64,000 nt of DNA, from positions 55,575-119,574 of the forward strand of contig CAMTAF010000001.1 in assembly GCA_947066955.1 (NCBI GenBank). Reading direction: 5' to 3'. Both the position numbers and the translations under genes were made by a program. The notes under the pieces are model-generated. The model saw nothing but the letters and a program-made list of their open reading frames with translations, had not been told where the DNA came from and searched no databases. Below, in pieces: positions 7,708-16,444 of the stretch. This stretch comes from an uncultured Hungatella sp. Lineage in GTDB: Bacteria; Bacillota; Clostridia; Lachnospirales; Lachnospiraceae. Every line of letters begins with the position of its first letter. The first letter of the stretch is position 1.

Positions 7708-8317
7708 TCATAAGAGTACCTCCAAATACTGCCCTAACTTTCTCTCTACCCGAAACAAACCGGCATAATACATCAATGTCCTTAAATTTTTATCTCTCCT
7801 GCGGACATAGGCTTTGAGCGCCCCCCTGGAAGGTCTGGATTTCAATACTGCTCCGACTCCGAAGCAGATCGCAGATTGTGCGCTCCATATCATAAACTGG
7901 CACCGTATGGCCAAAAGGTGTCTGGCCGGTGGTTCGGCCAATCTCATAAAGCCCTGGCTTTACGGTGTAAACAGAAAGCCCCTCCGCTTTTAAGCGGGTT
8001 GTACTGTAACCTCTGCGCACCGTAACGGAGTATGGTGACGGTTCCCGGTCTGTCAGATCGTGAAAAAACAGCGCCGATTCATGGGAAAATACTGTCTGAC
8101 CGCACCGCAGATGCAAAAGGAGCATCGCATCTATCCAGGCATTTTCAGAAACATAAATACCGTGGGCAACCTGTTCCAGCTTTTTCTCTTTGACATATTC
8201 ATAAAAAATCGGTTTTACAATTCCACTGGCAATTACCTGAGAAGTTTGCAACATTCCATCATGCTCTGCCAGAAGTTCATCTAATTGCTCAAATCGTTCT
8301 GATTTCGTCATACCCAT
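7708..8317 (-). pseudogene. AbiEi-type antitoxin, frameshifted
   Basis: The first frame (start 8317 or 8311, GGAAGAG upstream) gives a winged-helix N-terminus (FEQLDELLAEHDGMLQTSQV) and the central AbiEi region (GQTVFSHESALFFHDL, VPVYDMERTICDLLRS), then terminates early. The expected C-terminus (KAYVRRRDKNLRTLMYYAG, KLGQYLEVLL) continues in another frame to the stop at 7708. The break lies near a run of six C at about 7819-7826. AbiEi is the antitoxin and autorepressor of type IV abortive-infection modules; no AbiEii toxin gene follows. A sequencing error in the C run cannot be excluded. Confidence 0.82.
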
Positions 8318-8320
8318 CTC

Positions 8321-8364
8321 TTCCTTTCGTGCTACTATTATATTCTAATGTAGCACGAAAGGAA
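8321..8364 (-). promoter_or_regulatory. AbiEi operator-promoter: 15-bp inverted repeat around a -10 box
   Basis: Perfect 15-base arms at 8321-8335 and 8350-8364 (TTCCTTTCGTGCTAC and its complement) flank a 14-base spacer. The spacer contains TATAAT on the minus strand (8337-8342), just upstream of the abiEi start. AbiEi proteins are known to bind inverted repeats in their own promoter, so this is the likely autoregulatory site. Confidence 0.7.
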
Positions 8365-8552
8365 ATATGGGATAATTTCTTATAATTGACTGCCATGCCG
8401 CACCTCCACCTTTCTTCTTATTGCCATAAGTCTTTACATAAAATACTATAAATGAGCAAATTGGAAATATTATCAAAATTGTAAAAATTTTCTAAATTTG
8501 CTTATTTATAGATACTAATAGCAACGGTTAATGAACCGGCATTTTGCAAGAG

Positions 8553-9116
8553 TCATTTCTTCAGTTTTGAGGGTTTTCTATTCCATTTCAGCACCACACC
8601 TCTCTGCTCCGCTAATGACTGGAACTGCTTTACCACATAAGTTGACTTTTCTTTCATCGTAAGACTTTCCAACTTTTTTTCTTCCGCAAGATGCTCCATC
8701 ACAGTTTTCAAATCTTCTAAATCCAGGAGATTGACCGCCAGGCAAAAGAAGCTTTTTCTTCTTCCATCATTATAGCCTTCCAACAGAAGCTTCAGTATTT
8801 GCAGCTTCTGCATTTGCTCAGAATTATAGGCTTTCACACCCATTTTCTTCATTTTTTCAAAATCCTGCTTCCAATTTCGATGCGTGATAAAAATATCATA
8901 CTCATCTGCCTTCCCATATTTATCACAGGGAAACTTCTGACATTGATTGCAGTATTCTATCTTATCGTGCCGGATACTACACTTTGCTATTACACAGGAT
9001 TGGTTTCCTTCTCCGCCTCCGCAGCCCGGACAATGGCCGTCCATCTTCATAGGGCACAGCCCACAATTCAAGCCACAGAGGGAAAACCATAGGTTGTCTC
9101 TTATGAAATCCTTCAA
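8553..9116 (-). CDS. DUF3795 domain protein
   Basis: A 187-residue protein whose N-terminal third is a cysteine-rich DUF3795 segment: FSLCGLNCGLCPMKMDGHCP, GCGGGEGNQSC, KCSIRH, YCNQCQKFPCDKY. The remainder is a helical, charged region. The cysteine pattern implies metal or Fe-S binding; the role of the family is unknown. The start is a TTG at 9116 with a strong GGAGGAGAAGG ahead of it. Upstream, 9117-9519 is an AT-rich gap without a gene. Confidence 0.82.
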   Translation of the reverse strand: MKDFIRDNLWFSLCGLNCGLCPMKMDGHCPGCGGGEGNQSCVIAKCSIRHDKIEYCNQCQKFPCDKYGKADEYDIFITHRNWKQDFEKMKKMGVKAYNSEQMQKLQILKLLLEGYNDGRRKSFFCLAVNLLDLEDLKTVMEHLAEEKKLESLTMKEKSTYVVKQFQSLAEQRGVVLKWNRKPSKLKK

Positions 9117-9406
9117 TTTCCTTCTCCTCCATTTTAAATCATTCCTGTTCTTTTCATGTCTGCTTCTAAAACTTCAACCGACAGCCCATAACCGACAAAT
9201 CCTGCCAGCCCTTTGTACAGGCTATCTCCGCAAAGGATTCATTCAATGTCTGATTACTCTGCAAACCTAATTTTCACATGCTCCCCTCCCTCGTATAGCA
9301 CATTCCAGTTTATCCGCCCTTCACTGCTTTTCCATTAATTATAGCATAATGACATATAAGTAAAATATTATATCTATCTGTTTCATGGACTATTTTCCTT
9401 TTTATA

Positions 9407-9428
9407 TGAAAAAGCAATTACTTTTTCA
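9407..9428. terminator. AT-rich hairpin downstream of the AraC gene
   Basis: TGAAAAAG-CAATTA-CTTTTTCA forms an 8-bp stem in the gap 9117-9519. It may terminate the minus-strand AraC gene that ends at 9520, but the stem is weak. I see nothing else in this gap. Confidence 0.35.
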
Positions 9429-9519
9429 GTAAAATAATGAATATTATTCAACTATACTTTTATCCAATTGGTCATATATAACAATGCTGTCCCGGGTCAT
9501 GTAAAACTCGGGCAGGCTT

Positions 9520-10527
9520 CTATGATGGGAGAAACAGGCCGGAAGTGTGTATTTTCCGGTACTCTTGTGGAGAGCATTGAAACATTTCCTCAAAAACTCG
9601 GTAAAAAAAAGAACTGTTTTCATAACCGATGTCATTCATAATCTGCACAATAGAGATGGAGGTATTTTCCAGAAAGTAGGCTGCCTGCCTTAGCCTTCTC
9701 AGGCGAAGCAGCTGATTAAACGTATTTCCGGTCTGCTCCTTTAACAAATGGCTCAGATAGTTGGCAGTATATCCGTTTCGCCGGGCTATTTCCTGCAGTG
9801 TGGCTTCCTTGTAGTCGCAGTCTATATATTTTAAGATTTTTAATACCAGAGCCTGTTTGGGGTCTCGGCTTCTGACCTGCAATTCAGACGCGAATTCAGA
9901 CAGGTTCATTAGCAGCAGGCCCATAGTTGTCTGATTGATTGTATTTATCCCAGGCCGTTTTTCGATCAGGTTCCAGATTATATTTTCCAAAAGATTTTCG
10001 ATAGGAAGTATTTCTTTTGTATGAAACAGAAGATAATTGTTCGGTTGTTTCGCGGAAGAAAGCAGTGAAAAAATAAAATCGCGGAGAATGTCCGGCTTCT
10101 CAAGCATAGCCATGGGATGCAGAAAAAATTCAGGCAGCATAATGATATTAATAATGATATCCTCTTCTTTGCATGGAAAAATCTCATGTTTGGCATACTG
10201 GTTCAGGAGCAGCAGATCTCCTTCCTTCAGCGTCATTTTTTTCAAATATTCATCCCGCATGGTAAATTCTCCTGACAAGACGCAGACAAGACTAATAAAA
10301 TTATGAGAATGCATGGGAAAATACAAAAACCGGGGATGCTGGTGGATTTCAATCAAATGTCCCTTTTCAAGCAGTTTGCGAATATCTATCATATATTCTT
10401 CGCGCTCCGCAACCAGTCCGTATTCCTCAGGAAATTTATCTGAACGATTATGAGTCCCGGCCATTTCCCTGTGTGCCGACTCTGTTTCTGAGAGTGGGCG
10501 CAATCTGTCAATGATGTGATGGTACAT
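9520..10527 (-). CDS. AraC-family transcriptional regulator
   Basis: A 335-residue regulator. Residues about 60-150 form a cupin-like sensor domain (IEIHQHPRFLYFPMHSHNFI, then LKEGDLLLLNQYAKHEI). Residues about 235-335 carry the two AraC helix-turn-helix motifs (LQEIARRNGYTANYLSHLLK and MNDIGYENSSFFYRVFEEMF). The start at 10527 has GGAGGATATT directly upstream; a Met four codons earlier lacks a site. It lies divergent from the decayed Fe-S gene and the 2-hydroxyacid dehydrogenase gene, which it may control. Confidence 0.9.
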   Translation of the reverse strand: MYHHIIDRLRPLSETESAHREMAGTHNRSDKFPEEYGLVAEREEYMIDIRKLLEKGHLIEIHQHPRFLYFPMHSHNFISLVCVLSGEFTMRDEYLKKMTLKEGDLLLLNQYAKHEIFPCKEEDIIINIIMLPEFFLHPMAMLEKPDILRDFIFSLLSSAKQPNNYLLFHTKEILPIENLLENIIWNLIEKRPGINTINQTTMGLLLMNLSEFASELQVRSRDPKQALVLKILKYIDCDYKEATLQEIARRNGYTANYLSHLLKEQTGNTFNQLLRLRRLRQAAYFLENTSISIVQIMNDIGYENSSFFYRVFEEMFQCSPQEYRKIHTSGLFLPS

Positions 10528-10772
10528 AATATCCTCCATTCAGAAGCGGTGAAGCTTTTATTCCGTTTATTCCTGTGGGCAGCGAGCCAGGCGGGCATTC
10601 TCGCATGCACATTTGGCAACTGCCGAGGGAGTAAACCCCCGCTGCCTGCAGAGGGGGTCTTGACTCCTGTTTGAGTATAGCAAAAAAATATTTTGATGTC
10701 TACAAAACATATACGGTCCTATTTTAGCACACATAATGTTATAGGCGGTTTGCGCTCATGGATTTACAATGA

Positions 10773-11236
10773 ATTCCGGAGGCAAGCCGAAAACTGGCAG
10801 CCTATATAAAAGAGCGTTTGGGGGCAGAGCCGATTGGCTGTTGCAAACTGAACAATCAAAGGCTCACGAAAAACGACAGAGCCGTTATTCTTTGCTTAAA
10901 TTGTGCCAGAGTCATAGAAAAACAGGCAGTTTACGGCAGTATGGTATTTGTATGGGAACTGATCGACCAGGATGAAAACTTCCATTTCCCGGATTATGGC
11001 GGAAGAACTGGACGAAAGCTATGACCAGAGGAATTTCTGTGCCGGGGCGGATATCCTGTTGGGAGGGAACCAGAAAACAAAAATGAGCAGGACAGAACAG
11101 GAGGCGTTTTTTCATAACAGGTATGATTCCGTACCTACGGATAAAATCGTATCCTAATTGTAAATTCTGCAATGACGGCGTAAGCATGAGCGCTAAAACA
11201 GGAAAACACATTTTGGAACTGCTGTTTCCAGAATAG
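10773..11236 (+). pseudogene. Decayed cysteine-rich Fe-S (CCG-domain-like) protein gene
   Basis: Three frames together read as one protein. The first, up to about 11005, gives EPIGCCKLNNQRLTKND, ILCLNCARVIEKQ and DQDENFHFPDYGG. A second frame gives EELDESYDQRNFCAG and EQEAFFHNRYDS, ending at a TAA at 11155-11157. A third gives NCKFCNDGVSMSAKTGKHI and LELLFPE, ending at the TAG at 11234. Paired cysteines (GCC, CLNC, CKFC) match a family of cysteine-rich Fe-S proteins of clostridia related to heterodisulfide-reductase domains. The 5' end is missing, an internal segment has been lost and at least one frameshift is present. The dehydrogenase gene starts 29 bases downstream. Confidence 0.72.
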
Positions 11237-11264
11237 ACTTACTAATTAGAAAGAGGAAAAGAAG

Positions 11265-12206
11265 ATGAAACTGGTATTTTTAGAGCCTTTGGGAATTTCC
11301 CAGAAGCAGTTAAAGGGGATGGCCGACTCGGCTTTAGGGAATCGGGCTGAGGTGGTCTATTATGACACAAGAGTGGAGGACACGGCTGCGCTGATTGAGA
11401 GAAGCAAAGACGCTGATTGCGTGGTACTGTCCAACTTTAAGTATGGGAAGGATGTCATTTCCCAGTGCCCGAACCTTAAGATGATTTGTGTGGCATTTAC
11501 AGGGGTTGACCATGTGGACGTAGGTTACTGCAGAGAAAGGGGGATTACGGTATGTAACTGTGCCGGATATTCTACGGAGGCAGTGGCTGATCTGGTATTT
11601 GGGTTTGCCATTGATCTGGCAAGGAATGTGATTGCCTGTGACAGAGCGGTAAGGGAAGGCAGGACAAAAGAAGGTCTGGTCGGGTATGAGCTGGAAGGGA
11701 AATCCTTTGGCGTTATTGGAGCCGGAGCCATCGGCGCCCGTGTAATCCGCATTGCCCAAGCTTTCGGATGTCGGGTATATGCGTTTAACAGAACAAAGAA
11801 AGAGATGGAAGGCGTTACGTTTGTATCCCTGGATGAACTTCTGGAAATAAGTGATATTGTATCCTTGCATGTTCCTCTCAATGACGCGACTCGGGGGCTG
11901 ATTGGAAAAGAGCAGTTGGCAAGGATGAAAAAAACCGCTTTTTTGATTAATACGGCCAGAGGCCCTATCGTGGACAGCGCCGCTTTGGCAGAGGCATTAA
12001 AGAATCATGTAATTGCCGGCGCGGCTGTGGACGTGTTTGAGATGGAGCCGCCGGTATCCTCTGATCATGTACTTTTTGACTGTCCCAATCTGATTGCCAC
12101 ACCCCATGTGGCATTTGCGTCAGAACAGGCATTTGAAAAGAGGGCCATGATTGTCTGTGAGAATATTAAACAGTGGATGGATGGTACACCCCAGAATGTG
12201 ATTTAA
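11265..12206 (+). CDS. D-isomer-specific 2-hydroxyacid dehydrogenase
   Basis: A 313-residue NAD(P)-dependent dehydrogenase. The Rossmann motif GVIGAGAIGARV lies near residue 150, followed by the substrate Arg in INTARGPIVDS, the Glu in DVFEMEPP and the catalytic His in ATPHVAF. It should reduce a 2-keto acid to the D-2-hydroxy acid or the reverse; the substrate is not evident. AAAGAGGAAAAGAAG precedes the ATG. A FadR-type regulator gene follows after 150 bases, and a decayed Fe-S gene precedes it, suggesting a former organic-acid pathway. Confidence 0.93.
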   Translation: MKLVFLEPLGISQKQLKGMADSALGNRAEVVYYDTRVEDTAALIERSKDADCVVLSNFKYGKDVISQCPNLKMICVAFTGVDHVDVGYCRERGITVCNCAGYSTEAVADLVFGFAIDLARNVIACDRAVREGRTKEGLVGYELEGKSFGVIGAGAIGARVIRIAQAFGCRVYAFNRTKKEMEGVTFVSLDELLEISDIVSLHVPLNDATRGLIGKEQLARMKKTAFLINTARGPIVDSAALAEALKNHVIAGAAVDVFEMEPPVSSDHVLFDCPNLIATPHVAFASEQAFEKRAMIVCENIKQWMDGTPQNVI

Positions 12207-12354
12207 ACTCCAAAAGCTCATTTAATTCCATGTCTTGCTCAAAAAATGTGTCAAAAATTTACTTCTTGCCTGAAAGCAAAAACCGTGATATCCTTAGAAA
12301 GAAATTATTTCCAAATAATAACATAAGGATTTCATGATGTAAGGAGAATACAAT

Positions 12355-13050
12355 TTGACACAAAAAAATCAAAGCCTTGTCAGTCATACGGTGGAACGCC
12401 TGCTTTATATCCTCACTGAGGAGCAGGCGTTTCAGCCCGGGGAGCGGCTGCCTAATGAAGTTAAGCTTGCGTCTTCTTTAAACGTAGGCCGCTCTACGCT
12501 TCGAGAGGCCATAGCGCTCCTGAAAGAAAAAGGGATATTAGAGTCTAAAAAGGGAAGCGGAACCTACTTAATCGATATGAATGCTAACCGAACAACAACC
12601 ATTGACGCAGAGAAGGGCACTTATAAGCTGCGGGATATCATGGAACTTCGTCTTCAATTAGAACCCGGTGCCATTGCGCTTGCAGTACAGCGCGGGGATG
12701 ATGCTGAGATTGAAAGAATCGTTGAAACTGGTGAGGAATTGTGCGCATTGATTGCTGAAAGCGAAAATCGGATCGAATGTGAGCAAAGTTTTCACCGGCA
12801 GATTATAGAGGCCACTAAAAATGAATTGTTTGAAAATATGATTCCCATGATTTCATGTTCAATCGAAGACGCCATTACCAGTAAGCGGTCCATTGGAAAA
12901 CTTGCAACCGATACCGCTATGGATGTCATGACCATGGTGGAGACTTTTCGGCAGAAAGACGCGCTTGCAGCACATCATGCCATGGAGATTCATTTACACC
13001 ATATTGTGGATGCCCTTAATCTGAATTGCGGAAAATACAAGCTATACTAA
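12355..13050 (+). CDS. FadR-subfamily GntR transcriptional regulator
   Basis: A 231-residue regulator: N-terminal winged helix (GERLPNEVKLASSLNVGRST, then LREAIALLKEKGILESKKGS) and a C-terminal all-helical FCD ligand domain (RDIMELRLQLEPGAIALAV, HRQIIEATKNELFENM, HHAMEIHLHHI with the metal-binding histidines). FCD regulators usually sense organic acids, which fits the neighbouring 2-hydroxyacid dehydrogenase. The start codon is TTG at 12355, with AAGGAGAATACAA just ahead. Confidence 0.9.
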   Translation: MTQKNQSLVSHTVERLLYILTEEQAFQPGERLPNEVKLASSLNVGRSTLREAIALLKEKGILESKKGSGTYLIDMNANRTTTIDAEKGTYKLRDIMELRLQLEPGAIALAVQRGDDAEIERIVETGEELCALIAESENRIECEQSFHRQIIEATKNELFENMIPMISCSIEDAITSKRSIGKLATDTAMDVMTMVETFRQKDALAAHHAMEIHLHHIVDALNLNCGKYKLY

Positions 13051-13061
13051 TAGGATACAAA

Positions 13062-13116
13062 ATGCCGATTTGCGGCGTGATTAAAACCACATCGCAAATC
13101 GGCATATCTTCTTTTT
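13062..13116. terminator. Bidirectional rho-independent terminator
   Basis: A perfect 13-bp stem (13062-13074 with 13093-13105, ATGCCGATTTGCG and its complement) lies between the convergent regulator and aldo/keto reductase genes. T-rich sequence follows on the plus strand (TATCTTCTTTTT), with a short T run on the minus strand. Confidence 0.8.
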
Positions 13117-13127
13117 GAACGCTTATT

Positions 13128-14159
13128 TTATTCATATCCCCAGGATTTCATACCCGGCTCATAACCTTCCTGATCAAGGACTTCTTTCAGCTTAAATACA
13201 GCGCTTTCATCCCACTTTCCATACAACGTTACCTTTGAAAGGGCTTCATCAAAATCTGCCAAATCCTTTTCTGAAAATGCTATATCCGGCACGGCACAGT
13301 TTGACCGAACAAATTCTTCCTTCATTGCGCCGGCAATAGGAACAATAAAATCTCTGCGATAGAGCAGCCAGGCCAAAGCAGCCTGTGCATAAGAACAGTT
13401 TTTCAAGGCAGAGACCTTATCTAAAACGTCCAGAAGCGGCTGATTCTTAAGAATTGTCTCGTCACTGTAACGGGACGAGAACCGCTTCGCATTATCATTT
13501 TCATACACCATACCCGGCTTTATCATCCCCGTCAGGAAACCGCCGCCAAGGGGCATATAGGGCACAAATCCAATTCCGTACTTTTCACAGGCATCCAGGA
13601 CGCCATCTGTCTCCGGGTCTCTTTCCATCAGAGAGTATTCATTTTGAATCGCAGAAAGCGGTGTGACTGCCTGGGCAATTTCAATATGCTCCGCCGTCGC
13701 CCGGGACATGCCCCATCCCCGAATTTTTCCTTTTTTAATGAACTCACCCATATAACCGGCAACTTCATCCAACGGCACATCATCAGTTACCCGGTGCATA
13801 TAATAAATGTCGACATAATCTGTTCCCAGCCGTTTTAAAGAATCGTCAAGTCTACCTTCGATCTGTTCTTTTACCGTCCCCTTGCTCGGATCGGTAACCG
13901 GCCGGAGCTCCGGATTATACTTTGTGGTAAGAACAACCTGATGGCGAATCGGTTTCAATGCTTCCCCCACTAAAATCTCATTGTGGCCATCTGCATATGC
14001 GTCTGCCGTATCAAATAATGTTGTACCCAGCTCATAGGCGAGACGCATCAGCCGAATACTTTCTTCTCTCTTTGGCGGATTGCCATGACCATGAGAATAA
14101 TCCATACAGCCTAAGCCCATTTCACCGACTTCAATTTGACCCAATTTTCTTGTTTTCAT
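13128..14159 (-). CDS. Aldo/keto reductase
   Basis: A 343-residue NADPH-dependent aldo/keto reductase of the plant-auxin-induced/YakC-like branch. The catalytic tetrad is visible: Asp in FDTADAYADG, Tyr in the same motif, Lys in LTTKYNPE and His in IYYMHRVTDDVP. The substrate is unknown. The ATG at 14159 has GGAGGTCGATT in front; a TTG one codon earlier is less likely. The promoter with a large inverted repeat lies 40-110 bases upstream. Confidence 0.93.
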   Translation of the reverse strand: MKTRKLGQIEVGEMGLGCMDYSHGHGNPPKREESIRLMRLAYELGTTLFDTADAYADGHNEILVGEALKPIRHQVVLTTKYNPELRPVTDPSKGTVKEQIEGRLDDSLKRLGTDYVDIYYMHRVTDDVPLDEVAGYMGEFIKKGKIRGWGMSRATAEHIEIAQAVTPLSAIQNEYSLMERDPETDGVLDACEKYGIGFVPYMPLGGGFLTGMIKPGMVYENDNAKRFSSRYSDETILKNQPLLDVLDKVSALKNCSYAQAALAWLLYRRDFIVPIAGAMKEEFVRSNCAVPDIAFSEKDLADFDEALSKVTLYGKWDESAVFKLKEVLDQEGYEPGMKSWGYE

Positions 14160-14198
14160 CAATCGACCTCCGATTTTTCATAGAATTTTGATAAGTCC

Positions 14199-14268
14199 AT
14201 CATAAATGAATTTGAGGAATTTGTCAATATTAATCAGACAAATTTTCAATTTTGTCTGTTTAATATTG
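14199..14268 (-). promoter_or_regulatory. Promoter and large inverted-repeat operator of the aldo/keto reductase gene
   Basis: On the minus strand TTGACA (14222-14227) and TATGAT (14199-14204) are 17 bases apart. The -35 box overlaps an inverted repeat whose 18-base arms (14225-14242 and 14251-14268) match with a single mismatch around an 8-base spacer. The core CAGACAAA/TTTGTCTG is a plausible TetR- or MerR-type site, but no regulator gene is adjacent; the DNA beyond is IS debris. Confidence 0.65.
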
Positions 14269-14344
14269 CATCAAATTGTAGTGCACAAGTCATATTTGCA
14301 TATCCCATCAGAACTGCTTTCTTATCCTGTATTTCCAGTACCTT

Positions 14345-14590
14345 GTGCAGTTCTTCTACAGGGAACTCCTAAAACGGAACTTCCTGATGATGGATAAGAC
14401 ACCGATCCAGGTGCTGAAAGAGTCGGACAAAAGGACACAGAGCAAATCTTATGTGTGGCTGATGCGTTCCGGTAAGGATGGCCTTGAACCCTTGCTGCTA
14501 TACCAGTATTCCCAGGCCAAGAATAGAGATAATGCAGTGGAGCTGCTAAAAGGCTCCCAGTCGGGGCTGTACCTGATGGTGGATGGTTTC
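14345..14590 (+). mobile_element. IS66-family transposase fragment
   Basis: The translation MMDKTPIQVLKESDKRTQSK followed by SYVWLMRSGKDG and YLMVDGF matches the central DDE region of IS66 TnpC transposases. Both ends are missing, and at about 14588 the homology stops and becomes antisense ISAs1-like sequence. Non-functional remnant. Confidence 0.7.
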
Positions 14591-14680
14591 CTTTCAGCGC
14601 CAGCACATAGTCCGCCCTTCTTGAATGGATTTTTTCCGCTATTTTGATCTGGGTTCCCATGGCGTCAATTTTAAGGCAAA
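14588..14680 (-). mobile_element. ISAs1-family transposase fragment
   Basis: About 30 codons on the minus strand read IDAMGTQIKIAEKIHSRRAD and YVLALKGNH, a conserved DDE block of ISAs1-type (H-repeat-associated) transposases. It sits between the IS66 scrap and the truncated HD-GYP gene. Confidence 0.68.
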
Positions 14681-15187
14681 AGCCGGAGCGCTGCAGCACA
14701 AACCAGGGGCAAACTGTTTCCCGCTGTTCACGGCCATTTCCTGATAGATTTCCTCGTCCGTATATCCTTCCCTGTATGGCCTCCCAAACTTCATGGCGTC
14801 ATAGGAGTCAGCGGCGCAGAGGATTTTTGCCAGAATGCCAACCTCCCGCCTTCCACCATATCCCCTCCCGTCATAGCGCTCATGATGAGCCCTTACGGCT
14901 TCGCAGACTGCGGGAGGGTATCCATAGACGGTATGGCATTTCACCAGCCGGTACTCTTCCTCTGACAATCCGTCGGATTTGTCTAAAATGCAGGCCGGTA
15001 TTGCTAACTTTCCAATATCATGGAGCCTAGACGCCATGGACAGTTCTTTTAATGTTTGGGATTCCACGCCCAGAGTACACCTGATTTTCATAGCATGATC
15101 CATGACCCTCAGCGAATGCCTGTAGGTCCAGTCACTGTGTTTCTTTAATCTCTTCAATTGACATCTTGTTATCTTCTCATAATCCAT
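14639..15187 (-). pseudogene. HD-GYP-like domain protein, 3' end replaced by IS sequence
   Basis: An open frame of 182 residues with an HD-type phosphohydrolase domain: HSLRVMDHAMKI, then SRLHDIGKLAIP (metal ligands) and AHHERYDGRGYGGR in place of the usual HHE..DGxGYP. Such domains degrade cyclic di-GMP or related nucleotides. The expected C-terminus ends at NSGKQFAPGL; the last 20 or so residues (from CCSAPAF) are the antisense reading of the ISAs1 fragment. The core may still fold, so activity is uncertain. GGGAGGC precedes the ATG at 15187. Confidence 0.7.
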
Positions 15188-15309
15188 TCATCCTGCCTCC
15201 CTGTTACAATGTTATGGAAACCCGTAGACCAATTAAGAAAACACCGGGATAAAGCATGAAAAAAGGACCCCCGTTTCCAGGAATCCTGTTTTTCTAATCC
15301 TATTTGATT

Positions 15310-15425
15310 TTAACTTTCCGTTTCATCAAACCATTCCCTGATGACGGAAACCCCAACTTCGACAGCACTGACTATGATTTCTGCTGCCTGGCCTGGCAGG
15401 AATCTGACATTGCAGAACATATTCC
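15310..15425 (-). pseudogene. 3' fragment of an unidentified gene
   Basis: In a frame different from the DUF1016 frame, the minus strand reads FLPGQAAEIIVSAVEVGVS and VIREWFDETES with a stop at 15310. It looks like the natural C-terminus of a protein, joined to the DUF1016 gene at about 15425. I do not recognise the family. Confidence 0.35.
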
Positions 15426-16037
15426 AAAAGGAATTTTTGCAAATGTGTAATTAACGCTTGCTCTAAATCACTTTCATAAAAATCATCATTAGGTGTCAGC
15501 CCAAGAAATTCCAACACATAAGGGTCACGAATAAAATCTTCTGGTTTCTTCGCTGACTCTAATGTCTGTATTTCCTGTGCAACTTGCTTTTTATTTTTAC
15601 TGGATAATAACCTTTCATAAAAGAAGGAATTTATCTGACGTTCAAGCTGCCTAGTACTCCATTGGGATTTTACAGCTTCCTGCATATAAAATTCTCGTGC
15701 ATTTTCATTCTCTACTCGCATCAGAAGCCGATAATGTGTCCAACTCAACTCAATTCGCTACGCAATGCGTAGCTATTTGGAAATGTTAAATAAAATTGCC
15801 GCATATTTTTCAAGTTTGCAACGGTAAATCCTTTTCCAAAATCTTGAGTCATTTGCTTTGACAATTCTTTCAATAGACCTGTCCCATACTCCGCCTTTTC
15901 ATTACCGCCCTGTTCTTCAATGATTGATTTTCCTATATTCCAATAAGCTTCAACCATTGCAAAATTAGCTGTTTGATAGACTTTATTTCTTGCCGAAATT
16001 AAAATTTCTTTGATTTCGTTTAAAAAGATGCATTCAT
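15326..16037 (-). pseudogene. DUF1016 (YhcG-type) PDDEXK nuclease, frameshifted and truncated
   Basis: The start at 16037 is preceded by GGAG and begins the DUF1016 N-terminal domain (ISARNKVYQTANFAMVEAYW, GFTVANLKNMRQFYLTFP). At 15741-15752 a 5-base tandem duplication (TTGAG on the minus strand) shifts the frame. The following frame resumes as SWTHYRLLMRVEN and RDPYVLEFLGL. The gene then stops at FLLE, before the PDDEXK catalytic domain, where unrelated sequence takes over. YhcG proteins are mobile-element-linked nucleases. This copy cannot be active. Confidence 0.82.
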
Positions 16038-16106
16038 CTTGTCAACTCCATCATTTCATTTACAGATTATTTATTAGCACTTCTTTTTGAATTATCAAGT
16101 AATAGT

Positions 16107-16375
16107 TTACAGCACTTCTGCAACAGCAATTTTCGTAAGAGTATCCGCTTTTTCTCGCCCTTCAGTATCACTTACCTCTGCCATTAATTCATTTGCCACC
16201 CGCTCTCTATCATACTTCAATCGTTCTAGCATCGGCTTATGCTTTATTTCAAAACTTTTAAATATATCATCCCAAGTAAGCGCATATACTTCACAATTAT
16301 CTACCTGGAATACTAACCCAACTTTTCCTTTATCTTCAAATGCTTTATATAGATACAAGAACCAAGCGCCGTTGC
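16107..16375 (-). pseudogene. 3' fragment of a gene of unknown family
   Basis: About 88 codons read FQVDNCEVYALTWDDIFKSF, KPMLERLKYDRERVAN and so on to EVL at 16107. It resembles the extreme C-terminal tail of a large protein, possibly an ATPase or nuclease in which a TWDD motif precedes a helical end, but I cannot name it. The 5' side is fused to the truncated PIN toxin gene. Confidence 0.4.
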
Positions 16376-16444
16376 TGTGTCGGTTCTTTTGGTCAGCAGA
16401 GAAGAAATAAGGACATTCGTATCGAAAACTGCGTAATACCTCAT
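16313..16444 (-). pseudogene. PIN-domain toxin, truncated
   Basis: The ATG at 16444 overlaps the antitoxin stop as ATGA. The first 25 residues (RYYAVFDTNVLISSLLTKRT) are the start of a PIN-domain ribonuclease, including the first catalytic Asp. After about 16370 the homology ends and the frame stops at 16313. The remaining acidic residues are missing, so the toxin is dead. Confidence 0.72.
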
